From positions 56,647 to 120,646 of the forward strand of contig JAJTEH010000012.1 of the NCBI GenBank assembly GCA_021298355.1: DNA of 64,000 nucleotides, read 5' to 3'. The translations under genes were made by a program, and so were the position numbers. This document shows, in pieces, positions 45,294-53,629 of the stretch. This stretch comes from Flammeovirgaceae bacterium (GTDB lineage: Bacteria; Bacteroidota; Bacteroidia; Cytophagales; Cyclobacteriaceae). Position 1 is the stretch's first letter. Every line of letters starts with the position of its first letter. The notes under the pieces are model-generated. The model worked only from the letters and a program-made list of their open reading frames with translations, was not told the origin of the DNA and made no database searches.

Positions 45294-45797
45294 TCATACA
45301 TTTTTATCGTTCATAATTTTATCAACGCTTTTTAAATACAAATTCCCTCTTCGCTCAGCAAAAATATCAGCAGATAACATTAATGCACCCTGTAGTAAGA
45401 GACCTACACCTACACCTAAAACAAACTCTTTATTTTTAAAAAATATAATCAACAACAAGCCACTTACTACAAAAGCAACTTCAATCCATTTATACACGCT
45501 GAAATTTTTCATTACTATGTTCATTCTTTGATTTTCTGCCTGTGCAAATTCCGTAGGCGAAACTTCGAATTGTTCCATTAAAGTTTGCACTTGTTTGTCT
45601 GTTCTAAAGTAAACAACACTGCCCACTACAATTTGTATAAGTGCAACTACCACAACCGGCACAGCAAAACCTTTATAAGAAGCATCTCCCCATTTTATCA
45701 GTATATAAATAGAGAAGGAAAGTAAAATTGTACCAATTACAATTGCCAAAAAACTTTCTGATTTTTCGGCACTAAAGTATTGCTTGATAAACTCCAT
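45294..45797 (-). CDS. Small integral membrane protein of unknown function
   Basis: The 167-residue protein has four hydrophobic segments at about 17-34, 42-61, 107-121 and 126-146, with a charged loop (RTDKQVQTLMEQFEVSPTEF) between the second and third. No motif is recognised. It begins two bases downstream of the SDR and is the last gene of the operon, directly before the terminator. It may be a membrane partner of the cyclase or SDR, but that is only location-based. Confidence 0.6.
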   Translation of the reverse strand: MEFIKQYFSAEKSESFLAIVIGTILLSFSIYILIKWGDASYKGFAVPVVVVALIQIVVGSVVYFRTDKQVQTLMEQFEVSPTEFAQAENQRMNIVMKNFSVYKWIEVAFVVSGLLLIIFFKNKEFVLGVGVGLLLQGALMLSADIFAERRGNLYLKSVDKIMNDKNV

Positions 45798-45799
45798 AC

Positions 45800-46612
45800 C
45801 TAAATTTTATACGATTGTTTAACTGCCCAAAAGAACAAACGTTCGGGTAAAATTCTCTTTAATGGAAGTAACACATTAGCAGGGTAAGCCACAGGGTACC
45901 TCATTTTAAAAGAATAATCGTTGGCAGCTTTAAAAATTACTTTCGCCACACTTTCGGCACTTGCTCCTTTGTTTCCGGCTTCCATGCTTACTGCCTCGCA
46001 TTTTTGTACAAAAGAATCGTAAGCATTGGTGTAGGTAGGTTTGCTAAAAGCTCGACTTCTTCCATAAAAATCTGTTTTAATGGCACCGGGTTCAACCAAC
46101 TTTAAACGGATGTTAAAATCTTTTACTTCGTATTGCAAAGATTCCGTAAAGCCTTCCACTGCCCATTTTGTGCCGTGATAAATACTGTAAAGCGGAAAGG
46201 CAACACGTCCGCCAACACTGGCAATTTGCACAATAATTCCACTCTTTTGTTCGCGCATTATTTTAATGGCTTCGCGTGTTACACGCATCAAGCCAAATAC
46301 ATTGGTATCAAATTGTTTTTGAATAAAGGCATCATCCATCGCTTCAAACACACCATCGGCACCAAATCCGGCATTGTTTACCACAACATCTATTTTACCC
46401 AAAGTTTGTTTTACCAGGTTTAACGCTTGTTTTACACTTTCTTCTTGCGTTACGTCTAGTGCAAAGAGTTTAATGTTAGTATGCTTTTGCAATTCGTTTT
46501 CTTTTTCGGGGTTGCGCATGGTGGCCGCAACATGCCAACCTTTTTCGGCAAAGTAAAGTGCCGCTGCTTTTCCTATACCGCTCGAAGAGCCGGTGATTAA
46601 TACTGTTTTCAT
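45800..46612 (-). CDS. Short-chain dehydrogenase/reductase
   Basis: The 270-residue classical SDR begins MKTVLITGSSSGIGKA, the GxxxGxG NAD(P) motif, with NNAGFGADG, a catalytic Ser in VQIASVGGR, and Tyr-x-x-x-Lys in YHGTK. I use the inner ATG at 46612, because the outer ATG at 46636 would add eight residues whose codons overlap the palindrome at 46622-46635. It is likely an oxidoreductase on lipophilic or keto substrates and is controlled by the TetR gene just upstream. Confidence 0.88.
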   Translation of the reverse strand: MKTVLITGSSSGIGKAAALYFAEKGWHVAATMRNPEKENELQKHTNIKLFALDVTQEESVKQALNLVKQTLGKIDVVVNNAGFGADGVFEAMDDAFIQKQFDTNVFGLMRVTREAIKIMREQKSGIIVQIASVGGRVAFPLYSIYHGTKWAVEGFTESLQYEVKDFNIRLKLVEPGAIKTDFYGRSRAFSKPTYTNAYDSFVQKCEAVSMEAGNKGASAESVAKVIFKAANDYSFKMRYPVAYPANVLLPLKRILPERLFFWAVKQSYKI

Positions 46613-46621
46613 AGTTTTAAC

Positions 46622-46635
46622 TGAATTAATATTCA
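46622..46635. promoter_or_regulatory. TetR operator candidate, copy 2 (before the SDR)
   Basis: TGAATTAATATTCA has the same outer TGAAT and ATTCA arms and the same 14-bp length as the site at 47244-47257. It lies between the tetR stop and the chosen SDR start, so it could repress the SDR separately. Confidence 0.55.
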
Positions 46636-46654
46636 TTTATTAAGTAAAAAAATT

Positions 46655-47230
46655 TCAACGTGATACGCTTTTCCAGGCTAGCTCAAACAAAGATTTTTTA
46701 ACGGATGTCATTACTTCTATTTTTTTATTGTAGTGAAGTTTAACTATTTCGAAAATTGGCCCCATTAACTGACTAATCAATAAAGGTAGCAGAATGTTTT
46801 TGATTTTTTTCTTTCTAATTCCTTCTTGCAAAAATTCGAATAAAGGGTGTAATAACGCATCTCCTTTTTCTTTCGTCTTTTTTGTGAGATAAGAAGTATA
46901 GGTAAATTGTTCAATAAAAAGCATGCGTTCGGGCTCGGCTAAACTAATGTCGAAATAGCGTTGCCATAGTTTTGTAAAAGCTGTTTTAAAATCATCGGCC
47001 GGGTTATACGCCAGCATAAAAGCTTGTGTTTTCTCTGTTTTTAAGTGCAGATACAGCGCATTAATTAAAGCTTCTTTATTTTTAAAATACAGGTAAACCG
47101 TACCCGTAGCCAACCCTGCTTTTTTTGCTACATCGGCCATCTTAAGCCCGTTAAAACCGGTTTTCATAACAACCGATAAGGTTGCATCAAAAATGGCAAT
47201 TACTTTAGTTTCGTCTTTACTGCGGGGCAT
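46655..47230 (-). CDS. TetR-family transcriptional repressor
   Basis: The 191-residue protein has an N-terminal TetR helix-turn-helix (residues about 8-54: IFDATLSVVMKTGFNGLKMA, DVAKKAGLATGTVYLYFKNK, EALINALY) and an all-helical ligand domain. The start is the ATG at 47230; a TTG two codons earlier was rejected. Palindromes with the same TGAAT/ATTCA arms lie 14 bases upstream and just after its stop, before the SDR. It therefore probably represses itself and the SDR. The cyclase gene precedes it in the same orientation. Confidence 0.92.
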   Translation of the reverse strand: MPRSKDETKVIAIFDATLSVVMKTGFNGLKMADVAKKAGLATGTVYLYFKNKEALINALYLHLKTEKTQAFMLAYNPADDFKTAFTKLWQRYFDISLAEPERMLFIEQFTYTSYLTKKTKEKGDALLHPLFEFLQEGIRKKKIKNILLPLLISQLMGPIFEIVKLHYNKKIEVMTSVKKSLFELAWKSVSR

Positions 47231-47243
47231 TAACAAATATAAA

Positions 47244-47257
47244 TGAATATTTATTCA
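47244..47257. promoter_or_regulatory. TetR operator candidate, copy 1 (before tetR)
   Basis: TGAATATTTATTCA has perfect 6-bp arms TGAATA/TATTCA and a two-base centre. It overlaps the last codons of the cyclase and lies 14 bases before the tetR ATG. Confidence 0.6.
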
Positions 47258-48351
47258 GTATCATCTAGCCGAACGATTAATACTTTTATGCTATCGGCTT
47301 TTCCTTTTAAGTGTAAAACCGATTCTTTGTGAATTTTCCACTTTTCTGGATGGCTCATTCGTAAGAAGGTATCACTACTCACCAGAAAATCGGTTTCTAA
47401 AGCATCGCAATATCCTTGTATGCGTTTAGCGGTGTTCAATACATCGCCTGTAAAAATGATATCTTTTCTATATAAACCTATTTCACCAGCTGTTACTTCT
47501 CCTGCGTGTAAAGAAGCCCTGAACTCCGGAACAATTCCAAACTTTTCTTTGTACAACCCGGCATGTTTGTTTACAATTTTTTGTATTTCAAAAAAACACG
47601 ATAAAGCCTGGTTATTTTTAAATCCTTTTGCGGCAGGCCAGCTCACTACGATTTCGTCTCCTACGTATTGGTAAACTTCTCCTTGCGTATTAATAATGGT
47701 ATCTGCCATATCTTTAATAAATGTGTTAATAAAGGAGAACCATTTCTGATGCCCCCACTGCTCGGCTAATCCTGTAGAATTTTTTAAATCGAGAAATAGA
47801 AAAATTCTTTCTTCAACTATGGGTTGATAATATTTTCCTGTAAACGTATTGTAAAATCTTTCTCTACCAAAAAAATCGATCAATTGAACAACCAACACAG
47901 TAACAGAACCAATGGCTGTCCAAAAAGCAATATTATACAACATACCGTAACTAAACATGGTTTCTTTAACTTCTAACCATATACTCGGCTGATCGGCAGC
48001 ATTAAAATAAATGTAATTGTAAACGAAACTACCTATGATAGTTAAAATGAAAACCAGAATAATGAATAATATAATTTCGATTAAAATTCGTGTAAGAAAA
48101 GGAATCGTTCTAAAAGAATCTTTTGTAAAGATGATGAAACTACCGCCTAAAAAAGCGGCAATAGGGATGATGATGAATTGGGTAAGAATATTGGTGGAAA
48201 ATTCATATTGCTCAAATCCAGAATATTGAACAGCGCGAAGAAAAAAGTCGTGCAATACTTCATTGCCTACACCGATGAGCGTCCAGGCAATGATAATTAC
48301 GCCAACAAGTTTAAAACGAATTACATTTTTGGGTAAGAGATTAAATCGCAT
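47251..48351 (-). CDS. Membrane-bound class III adenylate/guanylate cyclase
   Basis: The 366-residue protein has four N-terminal membrane helices (about 12-30, 48-68, 80-105, 135-157) and a C-terminal class III cyclase domain. The domain keeps both metal-binding Asp (FLDLKNST; YQYVGDEIVVSW) and the Asn and Arg of DVLNTAKRI that stabilise the transition state, so it should be active. Adenine or guanine choice cannot be read with confidence. The start is the ATG at 48351. A TetR gene begins 20 bases after its stop and an operator spans that stop, hinting at a link between cyclic nucleotide and the TetR/SDR pair. Confidence 0.88.
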   Translation of the reverse strand: MRFNLLPKNVIRFKLVGVIIIAWTLIGVGNEVLHDFFLRAVQYSGFEQYEFSTNILTQFIIIPIAAFLGGSFIIFTKDSFRTIPFLTRILIEIILFIILVFILTIIGSFVYNYIYFNAADQPSIWLEVKETMFSYGMLYNIAFWTAIGSVTVLVVQLIDFFGRERFYNTFTGKYYQPIVEERIFLFLDLKNSTGLAEQWGHQKWFSFINTFIKDMADTIINTQGEVYQYVGDEIVVSWPAAKGFKNNQALSCFFEIQKIVNKHAGLYKEKFGIVPEFRASLHAGEVTAGEIGLYRKDIIFTGDVLNTAKRIQGYCDALETDFLVSSDTFLRMSHPEKWKIHKESVLHLKGKADSIKVLIVRLDDTE

Positions 48352-48467
48352 CAACAAAAATTGAAAATTTAACTATGGAATACAAGCTAACGAGAATTTG
48401 TTAACCGAAATCAATAATGGCTTGTTCTACAGGATGCTTTTTCTTTACAACAAAATCTATATTCGAG

Positions 48468-49817
48468 TTAGCGAGGAACAATAATTACTTTTTCATTTAA
48501 AAAGGAGATGAATCCTTGTTTGCCCATTTCTCTTCCGTAACCAGATAACTTTATACCACCAAAAGGAATGCGCGGATCTGATTTCATAAAATCGTTTATT
48601 ACCACTGTGCCAGCTTCTATTTTTTCGGAAAATGAAAAAGCTTTTTCTACGTTGCTTGACCACACACTGGCCGCTAAACCAAAAGGATTGTTGTTGATTA
48701 AATCTAGTAATCCTTCTTCTTTTTGATAAGGAATAAGGGTTAATACAGGGCCAAACAATTCTTCTGTGTGCATAGAATGCTCGGCATCTGCCAGCAATAT
48801 ACCCGGCAAGAAAAAATTATCTTTTGCTTGTGCTCCTTCTACGAGGCGAGCACCTTGCTGAGTTGCTTTTTCAACTTGGTTGCGTAACTTATTTACAAAT
48901 TCAAGTTTAGAGATAGGCCCCATTTGTGTTTGCTCCTCTAATGGATTTCCTAAGCGAATGGCTTTAATTTTTTCTTTAAAGAAAGCGATAGCATCATCTA
49001 TTTTATCGGCTTCTATAAAAATTCGTTTTGCAGCAATACAAGTTTGTCCAGCATTAAGCATGCGCGAAGTAAAAGCAGCAGACAAAGCCATTTCAAATTG
49101 CGCATCCGGTAAAATAACAAACGCATCTGCACTGCCTAACTCCATCACCGATTTCTTTACGTATTTTCCAGCCAGCGCGGCAACTGCTCTGCCTGCATTA
49201 ACTGAACCCGTTAAACAAACACCTTGAACAACCGGGTGTGCAACTACTTGTTCTACTTGCGTAACATCTATGGGTAAATGAAAGAATGATGAAGGATTAT
49301 TTCCTGAAAATAAATTTTGTAATGCCTCTGCACATGCCATTGTATTGGGCGCATGTTTTAGCAAAACAATATTACCTGCCAATAGATTAGGAATTGCATA
49401 TCTGAATACTTGCCAGAAAGGATAATTCCACGGCATTATTCCTAATACGGCACCAATAGGTTGCAAAGAATGCCAAACGGTTTTATCCGATAATTTTTCT
49501 TGCTGTGGCTTAAGCCATTCTTCACATTGTTCAATATAATAATCGCAAAGCCACGCACACTTTTCTATTTCAGCCATTGCTTCAGCAATAGGTTTTCCCA
49601 TTTCTGTCGTTATCAGCCTGGCTAAGTTTTGTTTTTCATGTAGTAATTTAAATTTTATAGTAGATAAGTGGTGTAACCGATCGCGTACAGAAGTTTCTTT
49701 CCAGTGTTTAACAGATGCAGCAACTTGCTGTAACGTGTTACTTAATTCTTTTTCATGCCATGCCCGAAAACTTCCTATACTTTGTTTCGAATAGGGATTA
49801 ATGGAATGAAACGTCAT
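48468..49817 (-). CDS. NAD(P)-dependent succinate-semialdehyde-type dehydrogenase
   Basis: The 449-residue aldehyde dehydrogenase has the nucleotide-binding PWNYPFWQVF, ELGSADAFVI with the catalytic Glu, and the nucleophile in NAGQTCIAAKR. The NPYSKQSIGSF opening and PFGGIKLSGYGREMG end resemble the YneI/Sad branch acting on succinate semialdehyde and similar short aldehydes. I use the ATG at 49817, since an upstream TTG adds ten residues outside the fold. It is followed by a 116-base gap before the cyclase with no clear feature. Confidence 0.9.
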   Translation of the reverse strand: MTFHSINPYSKQSIGSFRAWHEKELSNTLQQVAASVKHWKETSVRDRLHHLSTIKFKLLHEKQNLARLITTEMGKPIAEAMAEIEKCAWLCDYYIEQCEEWLKPQQEKLSDKTVWHSLQPIGAVLGIMPWNYPFWQVFRYAIPNLLAGNIVLLKHAPNTMACAEALQNLFSGNNPSSFFHLPIDVTQVEQVVAHPVVQGVCLTGSVNAGRAVAALAGKYVKKSVMELGSADAFVILPDAQFEMALSAAFTSRMLNAGQTCIAAKRIFIEADKIDDAIAFFKEKIKAIRLGNPLEEQTQMGPISKLEFVNKLRNQVEKATQQGARLVEGAQAKDNFFLPGILLADAEHSMHTEELFGPVLTLIPYQKEEGLLDLINNNPFGLAASVWSSNVEKAFSFSEKIEAGTVVINDFMKSDPRIPFGGIKLSGYGREMGKQGFISFLNEKVIIVPR

Positions 49818-49864
49818 ACTGGATAATTGAAGGTATTTCGAAAACAAGGTAAGGAATATAAAGC

Positions 49865-50926
49865 TTATTGGTAATAAGCTTTGATGGCATCCGCTTTATT
49901 TTCTAATGATAAATTTAAGAATTGATTTTTGAAAAATTGAAAGGCTAAAAATGTATCAACCCAAGCCATTTGTTTTTCTTCTCCTAAAAAAAGTTCACCA
50001 CCGGGATACACTCTTTCGTTTCCTTCTGTGCTTATTTCTCCTGAAGGTAAAACCCGGCTAACTTGCCACGCGCATGCACAATACACACTTCTGCTTAATT
50101 CATTTTTTATACTTTCTCCATCTGGTAATAAAGCTAACAAGATACCCGCTAACTTTAAACTCACCCCATTGTAGCTGCTATCGTATCCATCATTCTCTAT
50201 ATAAAAACCTGTTTCATTTTGTTTTTGGGTAACAGATCCAATTAACTCAAACGAAAGTTGTTTCCAACTTTCTTGTGTTACTACAGATGAAAGAGAGTAA
50301 AAAGCTAATGCATCAAACAACAAACGATTAGGCGCGTTTTTATCATACTCCATTAAAACAGTTTTATTTTGATAGAGATAATTTCCTGCCAATAGTAATT
50401 TATTTTTAAGCATGTTAATTCTTTCTTCGTACTCAGTAAAATGATTTTCCATAAACCAAGTAGATCGAAGTAAAAAACTAAAGCCCGTTCCAAAAGCAGA
50501 AAGAAAAAAAGCATTTGCGCTTAAACGATCTCCTAAGCTAGCAACACCAGAATTTTGTAACGATTCGGGCACAACAAGTTCAAAATCACCTGTAGGAAGT
50601 TGCCGATTGAAACTATAGTCGGAGGCAAGAAAAAATTGATCTAATGCTTCCTTGTTTTCAAATCGCAAGGCATAAACAGCGAGGTATAAGATATCCAACT
50701 GAAAACGCACATGAAAATATCCTTCTTTATTTCGCCCCAACGCGCCTTCTTCATTAGGTGCTTTGGTTAATGCTTGTAAAGCATTTTCGGGAATTTCATC
50801 TATCAATGTTGAAGTATTAAAATTAGTAATTTCAATAGCGTTATTACAATCGCTTACTTCCTCTACCTCACTATTGCTGCAACTCAACAAAAGTAAGGTT
50901 AACAGTAATCCTATTTGTACCTTCAC
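49865..50926 (-). CDS. Lipoprotein of unknown function
   Basis: The 353-residue protein starts at a GTG and has a lipobox LLLLSC with Cys16, so it is an envelope lipoprotein. The body is helical with repeated pairs of hydrophobic and charged helices and segments such as GFYIENDGYDSSYNGVSLK. That helical style recalls alpha/alpha toroid folds, but I see no catalytic signature. It lies upstream of the aldehyde dehydrogenase in the same orientation, 47 bases away, with no obvious functional link. Confidence 0.6.
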   Translation of the reverse strand: MKVQIGLLLTLLLLSCSNSEVEEVSDCNNAIEITNFNTSTLIDEIPENALQALTKAPNEEGALGRNKEGYFHVRFQLDILYLAVYALRFENKEALDQFFLASDYSFNRQLPTGDFELVVPESLQNSGVASLGDRLSANAFFLSAFGTGFSFLLRSTWFMENHFTEYEERINMLKNKLLLAGNYLYQNKTVLMEYDKNAPNRLLFDALAFYSLSSVVTQESWKQLSFELIGSVTQKQNETGFYIENDGYDSSYNGVSLKLAGILLALLPDGESIKNELSRSVYCACAWQVSRVLPSGEISTEGNERVYPGGELFLGEEKQMAWVDTFLAFQFFKNQFLNLSLENKADAIKAYYQ

Positions 50927-50967
50927 GCAGGCTTAGATAGTAGGGAAAAGAAAAGGTTTAATTCGAC

Positions 50968-51543
50968 TTATAATAAATCCAGTATAAGTTTAGCCACCGA
51001 CTTTTGTTTTTTCTTATCGAACTGATGTCTTTCGCCTACTCGTATTCCATTTAAGGTATTAATAAGTAGTGCAGCAAATGCACTGGCATCGAGGTTAGTT
51101 TTTACTTGTCGTGCTTTTTGAGCTTGTTTAATTTTATGTGTAAGGGCAGCATGTAAAACTTCCATGTTTTCATCTACCATTTTGGCAATCTTGGTTTTAT
51201 GTGGGGCCAACTCTATGGCAGTATTTACCATTAAACAACCCAATTTATTTTGTTCTTCTATATCATTAAAAACATAATCGAAAATAGATTGAATCGTTTT
51301 TTTAATGTCATTACTCTCTTCAATCATGGTTAGCATTTGCGTGGTGTTTTCATCGCGGTATTTTTTTAAAGAAAGTTGAAATAACTTTTCTTTATCACCG
51401 AAGGTATCGTACAAACTACTTCTGCTTAAACCACTTTCTTTTACCAGATCATCAACAGAAGTACCGTTGAAACCCTTACGCCAAAATAGCTTCTGGATTT
51501 TATTTAGTACTTCTGTTTCTTCAAATGCTTTGGTGCGTGCCAT
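50968..51543 (-). CDS. TetR-family transcriptional repressor
   Basis: The 191-residue protein has the helix-turn-helix (VLNKIQKLFWRKGFNGTSVD, DLVKESGLSRSSLYDTFGDK, EKLFQLSLKKY) and a C-terminal ligand domain of the AcrR type, with a LGCLMVNTAIELAPH helix. It is the second gene of an SDR-tetR pair on the minus strand. A 14-bp palindrome upstream of the SDR is the likely operator, giving feedback control of both genes. Confidence 0.93.
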   Translation of the reverse strand: MARTKAFEETEVLNKIQKLFWRKGFNGTSVDDLVKESGLSRSSLYDTFGDKEKLFQLSLKKYRDENTTQMLTMIEESNDIKKTIQSIFDYVFNDIEEQNKLGCLMVNTAIELAPHKTKIAKMVDENMEVLHAALTHKIKQAQKARQVKTNLDASAFAALLINTLNGIRVGERHQFDKKKQKSVAKLILDLL

Positions 51544-51562
51544 GGTAGCACTAAGGTAAGAA

Positions 51563-52312
51563 TTATAAATTCGTTAATCCACCATCAACAGCTAATTCAG
51601 CTCCTGTAATGTAAGATGAATCTGATGAGGCAAAGAATAAAACTGTTTTTGCCACTTCATGTGCTGCACCAAAACGTTTCATCGGATTAACTGCCTGCAT
51701 ACCTGCCCCCATTTGTTTTACGACTTCTTCAGGCAATCCTAATCTACCATAAATGGGTGTTTCAATTGGGCCGGGAGAAACTGCATTCACGCGGATTTTT
51801 CTTTCCACCAATTCTGCTGCTAAGGTTCTTACTAATGAACGAAGTGCTGCTTTCGAGGCTGAGTAAGCAGATGTACCTGGAAATCCTTTTACACCCACTA
51901 CAGAAGTGTTAAAAATGATAGAGGAGTTTTCGTGTAAAAGAGGTAATAACTTTTGCACAGTAAAAAATGATCCTTTTATATTGATGTCCAAGTTAGCATC
52001 AAAAATTTCTTCAGTGGTTTGTTCGAATGGCGCAAAAAGCGCTACGCCTGCATTGGCAAAGAGGATGTCAATCTTACCTAACTTTTGCTGGGCTGTATCA
52101 AACAATTGTTGTAAGTCTGAGGCTTTTGTTATATCGCTTTTCAAAGCAATTACATGGTTACCCAATTGCTGTTGTGCAGTTTGCAAAGATTTTTCGTCTC
52201 TACCGGTAATTAATACGCGTGCGCCTTCTTGTAAAAATACTTGTGCTGTGGCCAGGCCAATGCCGCTGTTACCTCCGGTAATTACGGCTGTTTTGTTGGA
52301 AAGTTTAGTCAT
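51563..52312 (-). CDS. Short-chain dehydrogenase/reductase
   Basis: The 249-residue classical SDR shows GGNSGIGLA, NAGVALF, IIFNTSVVG, Tyr-x-x-x-Lys in YSASKAAL, and GPIETPIY. The substrate is not clear; FabG-like or glucose-dehydrogenase-like enzymes share these features. It is the first gene of the pair with tetR, which begins 19 bases after its stop. The operator candidate at 52347-52360 lies 35 bases before its ATG, next to a -7-like TATCTGTA. Confidence 0.9.
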   Translation of the reverse strand: MTKLSNKTAVITGGNSGIGLATAQVFLQEGARVLITGRDEKSLQTAQQQLGNHVIALKSDITKASDLQQLFDTAQQKLGKIDILFANAGVALFAPFEQTTEEIFDANLDINIKGSFFTVQKLLPLLHENSSIIFNTSVVGVKGFPGTSAYSASKAALRSLVRTLAAELVERKIRVNAVSPGPIETPIYGRLGLPEEVVKQMGAGMQAVNPMKRFGAAHEVAKTVLFFASSDSSYITGAELAVDGGLTNL

Positions 52313-52346
52313 TTTGGAATATTTATTCCGGTATTACAGATAAAAC

Positions 52347-52360
52347 GGAACGAACGTTCC
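52347..52360. promoter_or_regulatory. TetR operator candidate before the SDR-tetR operon
   Basis: GGAACGAACGTTCC has perfect 6-bp arms and a two-base centre. On the minus strand it lies directly upstream of TATCTGTA, within the expected promoter spacer. Confidence 0.6.
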
Positions 52361-52422
52361 ATAAAGTAAAAATATTTTTTATCTTTCTTTATAAGGTATT
52401 GATAAACAGAAATTTACTGTGC

Positions 52423-52469
52423 AAAAAAAATACCAGCTACCTTTTTCTTTCAAAAAAGCGTAGCCGGTA
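52423..52469 (-). terminator. Terminator of the aromatic operon
   Basis: On the minus strand TACCGGCTAC and GTAGCTGGTA pair with one mismatch. An inner CTTTTTT/AAAAAG stem extends the hairpin, and eight T follow. It lies about 40 bases after the aroG stop. Confidence 0.8.
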
Positions 52470-52505
52470 ATTAATAAAACAAATAGATTTGGTTTAGCCT
52501 TTATT

Positions 52506-53612
52506 TCAAGGTTGTTTCTCCATTTTTTCGTTCATTACTTTTGTTTGTATCTGGATAGATTCGTTGTGAATAAGTTTTAAAAATTCTTTGCTGAAGGATT
52601 CGCTTATGCCCATAACCAACGCCATGGCTACACGCGTGTGAATAATTTCTTCCCAGCGCGATACCTGCAAAATGGTAACGTTGTTTTCTTTTTTATACTG
52701 ACCTATTTTTTCAGATATCTTCATGCGTTCTGCCAGCTTGTGCATGATATCATCATCGAGCTGATCTATTTTTTCGCGAAGCGTTGTTAGCGTGTCTTTA
52801 AAATTTTTATTGTCGGAAGAAGCTTGCCTAACAATAAGTCCTTCTAAAATTTTGTTAAGAGCAGCAGGGGTTACTTGTTGTTTAGCATCGCTCCAGGCTG
52901 CATCGGGTGTAATGTGGCTTTCAATCATCAGCCCGGCCATATCTAAGTCAAGCCCTTTTTGCGAAACAAAAGAAATTAAATCGCGAGCCCCGGTAATGTG
53001 GCTGGGGTCGCAAATGATATCGAGTTCTGGAATTCTTGTTTTTAATTCGATGGCTAACTCCCACATGGGGGCATTTCTAAACGGACCTTTATCGAAAGAA
53101 GAAAACCCGCGGTGGATGGCAGCCATTTTGGTTATGCCTGCTTTGTTTAATCTTTCTAATGCGCCAATCCATAATTCTAAATCGGGGTTTACAGGATTTT
53201 TTACCATCACGGGTATATCAACTCCTTTTAAAGCATCGGCAATTTCTTGCACCGAGAAAGGGTTAACGGTTGTGCGCGCTCCAACCCATAGAATATCTAC
53301 ACCTGCTTTTAAGCAAGCTTCAACGTGTGCAGCCGTGGCTACTTCGGTAGTTACAGGTAAACCCGTTTCGTGGCGTGCAGCCATTAGCCATTGTAAGCCT
53401 ACTTCGCCAACACCTTCAAATTGGCCGGGGCGTGTGCGCGGTTTCCATATACCTGCACGTAAGGCGTGTACTTTTCCGGTAGCGGCTAGTTGTTTGCAAG
53501 TAGTAACTGTTTGGCTTTCGGTTTCGGCACTGCAAGGGCCGGAAATAATTAGCGGTCTGCCAGGGTGTGGTAACCAGTTTTGTATAGGGGTGAGGTGTAA
53601 TTCCTTTTTCAT
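52506..53612 (-). CDS. DAHP synthase fused to chorismate mutase (AroG-type / AroQ)
   Basis: The 368-residue bifunctional protein has an N-terminal DAHP synthase of the AroA-beta/KDO8P-like class (about 1-265): GPCSAETE, AGIWKPRTRPGQFEGVG, MVKNPVN, AIHRGFSSF and DPSHITG. A type II chorismate mutase (AroQ) follows in the last 90 residues (about 270-355), starting LREKIDQLDDDIMHKLAERM, with KIGQYKKENNVTIL. It makes the first shikimate-pathway intermediate and also converts chorismate to prephenate, so one protein joins pathway entry to the Phe/Tyr branch. It is last in the pheA operon. Confidence 0.95.
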   Translation of the reverse strand: MKKELHLTPIQNWLPHPGRPLIISGPCSAETESQTVTTCKQLAATGKVHALRAGIWKPRTRPGQFEGVGEVGLQWLMAARHETGLPVTTEVATAAHVEACLKAGVDILWVGARTTVNPFSVQEIADALKGVDIPVMVKNPVNPDLELWIGALERLNKAGITKMAAIHRGFSSFDKGPFRNAPMWELAIELKTRIPELDIICDPSHITGARDLISFVSQKGLDLDMAGLMIESHITPDAAWSDAKQQVTPAALNKILEGLIVRQASSDNKNFKDTLTTLREKIDQLDDDIMHKLAERMKISEKIGQYKKENNVTILQVSRWEEIIHTRVAMALVMGISESFSKEFLKLIHNESIQIQTKVMNEKMEKQP

Positions 53613-53629
53613 ATAAGTAAGGTAACAGG

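Noticed and set aside
46613..46636. Longer start of the SDR (MNINSVKTM...)
   Set aside because: Its first codons overlap the operator copy at 46622-46635, and MKTVLITG is the standard SDR opening.
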